Shown: piece by piece, positions 1 to 4,373 of the stretch
Position numbering within the stretch: position 1 is the first letter of the stretch
Layout of the letters: each line of letters opens with the position of its first letter
From: Acidimicrobiales bacterium
Lineage (GTDB): Bacteria; Actinomycetota; Acidimicrobiia; Acidimicrobiales; JABEUL01
Assembly (NCBI GenBank): GCA_013044465.1
Contig: JABEUL010000035.1
Span: 1-6,249, forward strand
Reading direction: 5' to 3'
Length of the DNA: 6,249 nt
Notes under the pieces: model-generated
What the model was told of the DNA's origin: nothing
What the model saw: only the letters and a program-made list of their open reading frames with translations
Databases searched by the model: none
Made by a program: the position numbers and the translations under genes

Positions 1-104
1 AGAACTACAGTTGGCGTAGCTGCCACAACAAGAGGACTCAAAACACCCAAACAGATAACCGATACAAAAGTGGTTAAGGTCAAGCGAGATATAAGTTTGA
101 TCAT
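1..104 (-). CDS. N-terminal fragment of a secreted protein (cut by window edge)
   Basis: An ATG at 104-102 on the minus strand opens a frame that stays open to the window edge, giving 34 complete codons. The peptide begins MIKLISRLTLTTF and continues through a hydrophobic core (VSVICLGVLSPLVV) to AATPTVV. This is a textbook Sec signal peptide: Lys and Arg in the n-region, a hydrophobic core of roughly 20 residues, and small residues at a likely cleavage site near VVAA. An in-frame TAA lies two codons upstream, so this ATG is the first possible start. The ribosome binding site is weak (AAGATAAA). The mature protein lies outside the window, so its function is unknown. It follows the large secreted protein in the same direction with a gap of about 400 bases, so it may be a functional neighbour or a paralogue, but nothing visible proves this. 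Confidence 0.62.
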   Translation of the reverse strand, partial: MIKLISRLTLTTFVSVICLGVLSPLVVAATPTVV

Positions 105-127
105 ATTTTATCTTAATTTCTAGTTTT

Positions 128-150
128 AAGTAATTGAATAGTAATTACTT
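128..150. repeat. AT-rich perfect inverted repeat at the promoter of the left-edge gene
   Basis: AAGTAATT (128-135) and AATTACTT (143-150) are perfect 8-base reverse complements separated by 7 bases. The right arm overlaps the candidate -10 element at 147-152 and the rest covers the likely start of transcription. It could be an operator or a small leader hairpin. AT-rich repeats of this size also arise by chance. Confidence 0.35.
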
Positions 151-175
151 TAGCTATAACTCGGCAATTGTTCAA
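147..175 (-). promoter_or_regulatory. Candidate sigma-70-type promoter for the left-edge secreted gene
   Basis: On the minus strand TTGAAC (175-170) and TAAAGT (152-147) are separated by exactly 17 bases, each matching 4 of 6 consensus positions. Transcription would begin near 140, leaving a leader of about 36 bases before the ATG at 104. The placement is good but the match is only moderate. Confidence 0.35.
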
Positions 176-373
176 CTTGAATGACTTTTTTTCATTTAAG
201 TAGCGCCATTCTTATGGCCAAAGGCGATATTGAGGTTGTCGTGCTTTGCGAAGTGCTACAGGATGGTCTATTTTTGACTTGTGCACCTGTTTCAATTGTT
301 AGTTCATTAAGGGGAACTGGAATCAGGATGGCTTTTTCGACCACAAATCCACATTTTGAGAATGCGAATCACT

Positions 374-395
374 GTTGAAAGCGTCTTGAAAGAGT
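374..395. repeat. Tandem 11-base near-repeat
   Basis: GTTGAAAGCGT is followed directly by CTTGAAAGAGT, 9 of 11 positions identical. An 11-base period places the copies about one helical turn apart, as in binding sites of some OmpR-type regulators, but it lies about 200 bases upstream of the promoter candidate. It may be chance. Confidence 0.25.
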
Positions 396-469
396 AGTTT
401 CGCCCTTGATGTTAATTTGATCGTTGAGATTCCCACAAGGTGTACATGCAGATTTCAGCTAGAGCACAT

Positions 470-495
470 ATTGCTACAAGGAAGTGGCTAGCAAT
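470..495 (-). terminator. Hairpin just after the large gene, possible weak terminator
   Basis: ATTGCTA (470-476) and TAGCAAT (489-495) are perfect 7-base complements with a 12-base loop, starting 9 bases after the stop codon of the large minus-strand gene. Read on the minus strand, no U-run follows the stem (ATGTGCTC follows), so it is not a canonical intrinsic terminator. It may instead stabilise the 3' end of the message. Position is the main argument. Confidence 0.3.
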
Positions 496-504
496 TACCT
501 CCAA

Positions 505-3500
505 TTAAGGGACGGAATAGTAGCCAAACACATCGACAATAACGTCACAAGACGAATTGGCTCCAACGTCAAATATATCTGAGTTTGATACAGGAGTGAC
601 GATTGCATTGGGAACCGTCTCTCCCGATTGCCAGTTGACATCTGAGGTATCTGGCGGACTTGGGCCATCGGGGTACGAGGTTGCAAATCCCGGAAACAAC
701 GTATTGGTAATTGTTAGATTTGCAACTACGGCGACAGTAGATTGTGTAATTCCATCGTTGTTCACATTTAATACATCTATGTAGTCAGGATTTCCGAGTC
801 CGATAGATGCGCCTCCTTGAAGATGTTGGCCTTGATCTTGATATCCCGAATTAGTTCTAGTATCAACAATTCTCGTAGGTTCTATCGGAAAATAGAGTGC
901 CCCAGTATTAGATATTCCAGCTGCGCTAAAGTAGCCAGAAACGTCAACAATTACATCGGTTGAGACGTTTGAGAATACATAGATATTTCCCGTGGTAGTT
1001 ACTGGAACAATGACTCTGTTGGGCACAACTGCACCTGCAGCAAAGTTAAGATTTGAAAACGTAGGCTGGCTCGTAAAGGGAGATGGCGAAACACTAACAA
1101 ATCCCGCGCTTGACGAATCCGCTTCCGTAACATTCAGTACTACTGCAGAAACCCCTGACGCAGGAATGTTGCCAGCTCCCAGAATTTGAAAAGTTCGATA
1201 AGAATCTGCAGCTAAGGTCTCGTTGGCGTAAGTCGACGGATCTGTTGCGCCGGGACGTGTGTCAGCTAGACGAAATGGGGCAACTGGGGTAAACAAACCT
1301 TGACCTGTGCCAGTATCTGGGATGACATAGCCCTCCAGATCAACCAAAACATCAACTGATCCCATGAAATTAGTAACTGTAACTCCTCCAAGGGTGCCAA
1401 GTGGAATCTCTACGAAATTTGCAACGGCATACTCACCGCTTGAAAAATTCAAAGATGAAGTGGCAGGCTTGTTGGTCCCACTGGGAAACACAGTTAGATA
1501 ACCACTGTCGCTTGGGCCCACTGCTGTAATGTTCGCGACTATCGCTGTGGCGTCACTTGGAACCCCATCTAAACCAAGTGAATTAAATGTCAGGCTTTCA
1601 TTTGAATTTGTCAAGGTCCCTCCAAGCCCATTGTTATTGCATTGGTTACTCGAAGTTGAAATCGAGTTCGGTCTAGTATCGCATATCCTATATGGGCTAA
1701 CTGGCATATATATGCCGCCAGTTGTATAGTAAAAAGCTTCATCGTTTGATTGACCATTTGAATTGGCAACGGTAATCCCAACACGACCCGCCTGAGAGGA
1801 CGGAGGTACCGTTACGTCGATTTGATTATCCGATACGACTGTGAAATTAGTTGTAGAAGTGTTACCAAAGCTTACCTGGGTTGCACCAGTGAAATTTCCC
1901 CCAAATATTGAAATAGTTCCACCTCCAGACAAGGAAGACAAATCAGGTGAAACGCTAGAAATGGTCGGATAGGTATTGTAACCAATAAATACTGGCCCTA
2001 CCTGTGAACTTCCAATGCCGTCTGCAAAACAATTACCCGAAGAAGTGCATGAAATAGACTTGAGAGCTGCTATCGGACTCGGAATTGGTAGTGTATTCCA
2101 GGTAACTCCACCGTCTGTGGTTACAAGCGAGCCACTTCCTACAACTACACAGTACGACGCAGACGTGCAATCGACTGAATTTAACATTGACACCCCACTG
2201 GGAAATGACTGGAGATTCCAATTAACTCCATTAGTGGTCCCGACGATCACCTCTATTGCATACTGGCCCCCTCCTACTGCAATACAGTTTGTTGCCGTAG
2301 AGCAAGAAATTGAAGACAATGTCGTGACCCCATTGGGCATACTTTCTTCAATCCATGAACTCCCACTATTGCTCGTAACCAAAACTATAGCTTGGCCCGA
2401 ATTATTTGTCGACAAAATATAACAGGAGCTTGTGTTGGAACACGAAATTTCACCGGCATATGTCGAAGACGTTGGCAGTGCAGACTCCGACCATGAACTA
2501 CCAGAGTTTGAAGTAAAAAGTGATACGTATCCGGCAGATGACGAAGTACCATCTACCATACAGGTGTAACTATTCTGACAGACTAGATGCGAAATCGTAG
2601 TGATATCAAGTGGAAATGAAATTTCCGTCCATGTAGCTCCCAAATTGGAAGTGTCGTATCCAATTACTTTTCCAAATTGATTCATGCCTACTACATAACA
2701 CTGGGTAGTATCTGGGCAGGAAAAAGAGGTCAATGAATTCATAGATGGTGGGAGTTGTATTGTAGTCGAGGCGGCGCCTCCATTTGAGGTGTAGTATAAA
2801 ATTGGCGAAGAGCTAGTAGTTGTTGGACTGTATACAGTTGCATTTGCGAAACAAATATCAGATGAAAGACAGCTTAAATCGGATAATGAATTTATTCCTG
2901 ATGGAAGATTGGTAATCGTCCAAGACGAATTGGTTGAACTACTCTGGATAACTATTGGATTTGAATTAGTGGAACTGCCTGTCGCAATACAGACATTTTG
3001 CAGCGGGCAAGCCAAATAATCAATATGTGAAACTTGACTTGGAACACTTGAAAGTTGCCAGGAAACTCCGAAGTTCGATGAATAGTACAGCAACCCTGAC
3101 GAGCTACCCTGAACCGATTGTAAGCACTCAGTAGTAGCGATGCATTCTAAAGCTGAAGGAATTGCAGTTCCTAAGTTTGAGGTATTCCAAACGATCCCAT
3201 TGTTCTGGGTCGATGCGCTAAGCGCGTTTCCTGAAAAATCGTCGCCAGAAATCATGCAGATTCCGTAGCTGGGACATGAAATATTGTCTAAAGAATTAAA
3301 GTTACTTGGAATCGATATTTGGCTCCAAGAGGCACCCGCGTTGTTTGATAGCACCATTGAAGGTTGTGAATTGTATGTTCCTATTGCATAACAAGCGGTA
3401 GGGGTGCAGGAAAGTTGCGATGCCGAGTTAGTTGACAATATAAAAGGCTGAATATTCCAGTTAAAACCTCCATTGAAAGTTGTAGCGACTATTGAACTAC

Positions 3501-4017
3501 CTAGTGAATTTATCCCAATGGCAACGCAGTTATCCACACTCAAGCAGCTGACAGCATTTAGATCCGTGACTGAGTTTGAGATAAATCCCTCGGTCCAGTC
3601 ACTCGCACCATCTAGGGTGATTGCAATAGAAGCCATAGATTTCAACGTGGTCGGATCTATGGATTGTCCAACTGCAATACATGTTTTTGCGTCTGGACAG
3701 TCAATGCCGTTCAAATCGCTTATTCCACTTGGTAAATTCAAAAACGAAGAGCCAGAATTTGACACACTCAATGCAACTGCGGATGTAGATGTATAAGCTC
3801 CAACTGCTACACATTCGCTTGAACTCAAACAGGAAATGGAGTTTAAAGAATAGTTCAGATTTGGATAAGCTGCTATTTCACTCCATACCGGAGACGCCGC
3901 TATGGCTTGCCTAGAATGAAACATTTCTACAACAAATATTGAATTGAACACAATTGAAAACGTTAACAGAGTCCTAACAAATCCATGCCGAACTCTACAA
4001 ATCACTTTCTTAACCAT
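505..4017 (-). CDS. Large secreted protein: 14-unit Cys-paired beta-propeller repeats, IPT/TIG, three DTR domains
   Basis: Probably an extracellular structural, binding or adhesion protein of about 1170 residues; no enzymatic function can be assigned. The ATG at 4017 is preferred because GGATTAG precedes it and it gives a compact signal peptide (n-region MVKKVICRVRHGFVR, hydrophobic core, cleavage near QAIAA, residues 40-41). A TTG at 4038, directly after an in-frame TAA, would add seven residues. Residues about 44-681 hold 14 units of 40-51 residues, each with a Cys pair at the consensus SC-x5-C-x-AVG. Most units also carry an Asp-box-like S-N-x-G-x-S-W turn typical of BNR-type propeller blades. 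Residues about 683-764 form an IPT/TIG immunoglobulin-like domain. Residues 769-900, 908-1030 and 1040-1170 are three copies of a 'PVxPxRxxDTR ... VDVxGY' domain. There is no LPXTG motif or C-terminal anchor, and the protein ends in GYYSVP. The domain calls are from motif recognition. The ligand is unknown. Confidence 0.9.
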   Translation of the reverse strand: MVKKVICRVRHGFVRTLLTFSIVFNSIFVVEMFHSRQAIAASPVWSEIAAYPNLNYSLNSISCLSSSECVAVGAYTSTSAVALSVSNSGSSFLNLPSGISDLNGIDCPDAKTCIAVGQSIDPTTLKSMASIAITLDGASDWTEGFISNSVTDLNAVSCLSVDNCVAIGINSLGSSIVATTFNGGFNWNIQPFILSTNSASQLSCTPTACYAIGTYNSQPSMVLSNNAGASWSQISIPSNFNSLDNISCPSYGICMISGDDFSGNALSASTQNNGIVWNTSNLGTAIPSALECIATTECLQSVQGSSSGLLYYSSNFGVSWQLSSVPSQVSHIDYLACPLQNVCIATGSSTNSNPIVIQSSSTNSSWTITNLPSGINSLSDLSCLSSDICFANATVYSPTTTSSSPILYYTSNGGAASTTIQLPPSMNSLTSFSCPDTTQCYVVGMNQFGKVIGYDTSNLGATWTEISFPLDITTISHLVCQNSYTCMVDGTSSSAGYVSLFTSNSGSSWSESALPTSSTYAGEISCSNTSSCYILSTNNSGQAIVLVTSNSGSSWIEESMPNGVTTLSSISCSTATNCIAVGGGQYAIEVIVGTTNGVNWNLQSFPSGVSMLNSVDCTSASYCVVVGSGSLVTTDGGVTWNTLPIPSPIAALKSISCTSSGNCFADGIGSSQVGPVFIGYNTYPTISSVSPDLSSLSGGGTISIFGGNFTGATQVSFGNTSTTNFTVVSDNQIDVTVPPSSQAGRVGITVANSNGQSNDEAFYYTTGGIYMPVSPYRICDTRPNSISTSSNQCNNNGLGGTLTNSNESLTFNSLGLDGVPSDATAIVANITAVGPSDSGYLTVFPSGTNKPATSSLNFSSGEYAVANFVEIPLGTLGGVTVTNFMGSVDVLVDLEGYVIPDTGTGQGLFTPVAPFRLADTRPGATDPSTYANETLAADSYRTFQILGAGNIPASGVSAVVLNVTEADSSSAGFVSVSPSPFTSQPTFSNLNFAAGAVVPNRVIVPVTTTGNIYVFSNVSTDVIVDVSGYFSAAGISNTGALYFPIEPTRIVDTRTNSGYQDQGQHLQGGASIGLGNPDYIDVLNVNNDGITQSTVAVVANLTITNTLFPGFATSYPDGPSPPDTSDVNWQSGETVPNAIVTPVSNSDIFDVGANSSCDVIVDVFGYYSVP
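508..1713 (-). repeat. Three C-terminal 'PxRxxDTR ... VDVxGY' domains of the large secreted protein
   Basis: Three successive domains of about 125-130 residues each begin with an R-x-x-DTR motif (PVSPYRICDTR, PVAPFRLADTR, PIEPTRIVDTR) and end with a strand of the form VDxxGY (VDLEGYV, VDVSGYF, VDVFGYY). Between these they share a central 'VVxNxT ... G(F/Y)' strand and an 'NF/NW-xxGExVxN' turn. They occupy about 1318-1713, 928-1296 and 508-900. Such domains are frequent at the C-termini of secreted actinobacterial proteins and are predicted to be beta-rich; their role is not established to my knowledge. The first copy has two extra cysteines (RICDTR and SSNQC) that could pair. The third has a single unpaired cysteine (NSSCDV). 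Confidence 0.75.
1726..1971 (-). other. IPT/TIG domain segment of the large secreted protein
   Basis: The segment begins YPTISSVSPDLSSLSGGGTI and continues with FGGNFTGATQVSFG, TVVSDNQIDVTVPP and RVGITVANSNGQSN, ending EAFYY. This is the classic IPT/TIG pattern: a 'P-x-I-x-x-V-x-P' entry strand, a GGG turn, 'GxNF-x-GAT-x-V-x-FG' and a 'V-x-V-x-N-x-x-G' exit. It is an immunoglobulin-like fold often used as a spacer or adhesive module in secreted bacterial proteins. It sits between the propeller repeats and the DTR domains. Confidence 0.85.
1975..3888 (-). repeat. Fourteen tandem Cys-paired propeller-like units in the large secreted protein
   Basis: Fourteen units follow the plan 'L-x-S-I-S-C-x5-C-x-AVG ... 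(S/T)-N-x-G-x-S-W ... PSGxx'. Cys pairs fall at residues 63/69, 107/113, 158/164, 204/209, 248/254, 292/298, 337/343, 383/389, 434/440, 480/486, 526/532, 572/578, 617/623 and 657/663. All are C-x5-C except the fourth, which is C-x4-C. The spacing between units is 40-51 residues, about one beta-propeller blade. Unit 14 stops before its Asp-box strand, while the mature N-terminus (VWSEIAAYP) looks like that missing strand, suggesting ring closure between the two ends. The Asp-box tryptophan is present in units 2-7 and 9-13, is Phe in unit 1 and is absent in unit 8. Confidence 0.8.
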
Positions 4018-4020
4018 TAC

Positions 4021-4040
4021 TAATCCAATGTAACCCAATT
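4021..4040 (-). promoter_or_regulatory. Tandem 10-base repeat carrying the likely ribosome binding site of the large gene
   Basis: On the minus strand ATTGGGTTAC is followed by ATTGGATTAG, 8 of 10 positions identical, ending three bases before the preferred ATG at 4017. The second copy supplies GGATTAG, the only Shine-Dalgarno-like element at a usable distance. It is weak, which leaves the start choice open between this ATG and the TTG at 4038. Confidence 0.35.
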
Positions 4041-4149
4041 ATGCGGTGTTCGCTGCACGTTGCTGGATATTAGGAATACATCTCCTTGTAATTCTTAAAC
4101 GCGAGTTCACGCGCACAACTTAAATCTGCTGATCTTCATTTGACCTCAT

Positions 4150-4178
4150 CTGACTTTAAAAACAAGTTTTTATAGAAT
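4150..4178 (+). promoter_or_regulatory. Distal promoter candidate for the membrane protein gene
   Basis: CTGACT (4150-4155, 4 of 6) and TAGAAT (4173-4178, 5 of 6) are separated by 17 bases. Transcription would start near 4185 and give a leader of about 190 bases containing three hairpins and a possible leader ORF. Overlapping it are roughly helically phased TGA(C/T) elements at 4130, 4141 and 4151, which could be regulator half-sites. Confidence 0.3.
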
Positions 4179-4189
4179 CTAAAGAACAA

Positions 4190-4208
4190 CATGGCTTGAT
4201 ACGCCATG
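4190..4208. repeat. Short perfect inverted repeat
   Basis: CATGGC (4190-4195) and GCCATG (4203-4208) are perfect complements with a 7-base loop. It would be the first hairpin of a transcript starting at the distal promoter candidate. No U-run follows. Confidence 0.35.
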
Positions 4209-4227
4209 AATTCAAGCTAAGGTACCA

Positions 4228-4272
4228 ATGAAACGAGTACTCACCAGACACTATCTATACGGAAATACATAG
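4228..4272 (+). CDS. Possible 14-residue leader peptide ORF
   Basis: An ATG at 4228 preceded by AAGG with a 5-base spacer (4219-4222) opens a short frame encoding MKRVLTRHYLYGNT, ending in TAG at 4270-4272. It is far below the size at which coding can be inferred from composition. What draws attention is its placement: it has one of the better Shine-Dalgarno matches in this region, lies upstream of the membrane protein gene and runs through most of the nested inverted repeat at 4242-4287, so ribosomes on it would melt that structure. It is rich in Arg (three) and has two Tyr. It could equally be a chance frame. Confidence 0.22.
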   Translation: MKRVLTRHYLYGNT

Positions 4273-4287
4273 AAATACAGTCTGGTG
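4242..4287. repeat. Nested 46-base inverted repeat (long hairpin)
   Basis: The outer arms CACCAGAC (4242-4249) and GTCTGGTG (4280-4287) are perfect 8-base complements. Inside them CTATCTAT (4251-4258) pairs with ATACATAG (4265-4272) at 7 of 8 positions around a 6-base loop. Left and right joints are 1 and 7 bases. No U-run follows on either strand, so it is not an intrinsic terminator. A structured RNA element, a regulator site or a remnant of a small mobile sequence are possible. Confidence 0.5.
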
Positions 4288-4320
4288 CCTAAATGGAACT
4301 TCTCTACGCTAATGGTGAAC

Positions 4321-4339
4321 TGCTTTTGACGCAAAAGCA
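4321..4339. promoter_or_regulatory. 19-base perfect palindrome, operator-like, over the proximal -35
   Basis: TGCTTTTG (4321-4328) and CAAAAGCA (4332-4339) are perfect 8-base complements around ACG. It overlaps the TTGACG -35 candidate at 4326-4331, where a bound repressor would block RNA polymerase. It could also form a tight hairpin in a longer transcript. TetR-family repressors bind palindromes of about this size, and such a gene lies in this window, but a link is speculative: the 24 visible bases upstream of that gene contain no second copy. Confidence 0.45.
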
Positions 4340-4353
4340 TGAATCTGGATAGT
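4326..4353 (+). promoter_or_regulatory. Proximal promoter candidate for the membrane protein gene
   Basis: TTGACG (4326-4331, 5 of 6) and GATAGT (4348-4353, 4 of 6) are separated by 16 bases. Transcription would begin near 4360, leaving a leader of about 14-17 bases that still includes AGGA at 4368-4371. It is the better-placed of the two candidates. Confidence 0.38.
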
Positions 4354-4373
4354 GGTCATTGTGATACAGGACC

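Larger units (their letters stand above)
105..504. other. Intergenic region between two minus-strand secreted-protein genes
   Basis: About 400 bases without a convincing gene. The only ATG-started frame of note (181-378, plus) has no Shine-Dalgarno sequence and an unremarkable peptide. The stretch holds, from right to left in the direction of transcription, a hairpin just after the stop of the large gene (470-495), a tandem 11-base near-repeat (GTTGAAAGCGT at 374-384 and CTTGAAAGAGT at 385-395, 9 of 11 identical), a sigma-70-like promoter (147-175) and an AT-rich inverted repeat (128-150). I see nothing interpretable in 200-370. Confidence 0.5.
4018..4373. other. Divergent intergenic region rich in inverted repeats
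   Basis: These 356 bases separate the large secreted gene (minus) from the membrane protein gene (plus). On the plus strand they hold two promoter candidates (4150-4178 and 4326-4353), a possible 14-codon leader ORF (4228-4272) and three inverted repeats (4190-4208, 4242-4287, 4321-4339). On the minus strand there is a 10-base tandem repeat next to the ATG (4021-4040), and a strong Shine-Dalgarno-like AAGGAGA (4087-4081) with no properly spaced start codon. No convincing promoter for the large gene was found; TATAAA at 4174-4169 on the minus strand is a possible -10 without a good -35. Confidence 0.55.

Noticed and set aside
181..378. 65-codon plus-strand frame in the left intergenic region
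   Set aside because: No Shine-Dalgarno before its ATG, no recognisable domain, and it opposes the direction of both flanking genes.
2015..2422. 135-codon plus-strand frame opposite the large gene, and similar frames at 557-784, 992-1189, 1529-1729 and 3473-3796
   Set aside because: All are antisense to the large repeat protein, whose reading frame is strongly supported by its signal peptide, repeats and domains; they are shadows of it.
1975..3888. Sialidase or glycoside hydrolase activity suggested by the Asp-box-like turns
   Set aside because: Asp-boxes are structural turns only; the array has no arginine triad or other catalytic set, and in most units the Asp is replaced by Asn.
4020..4058. 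12-codon minus-strand frame (GTG start) ending just before the ATG of the large gene
   Set aside because: The AAGGAGA upstream is over 20 bases away and no other ribosome binding site is present, so initiation is not supported.
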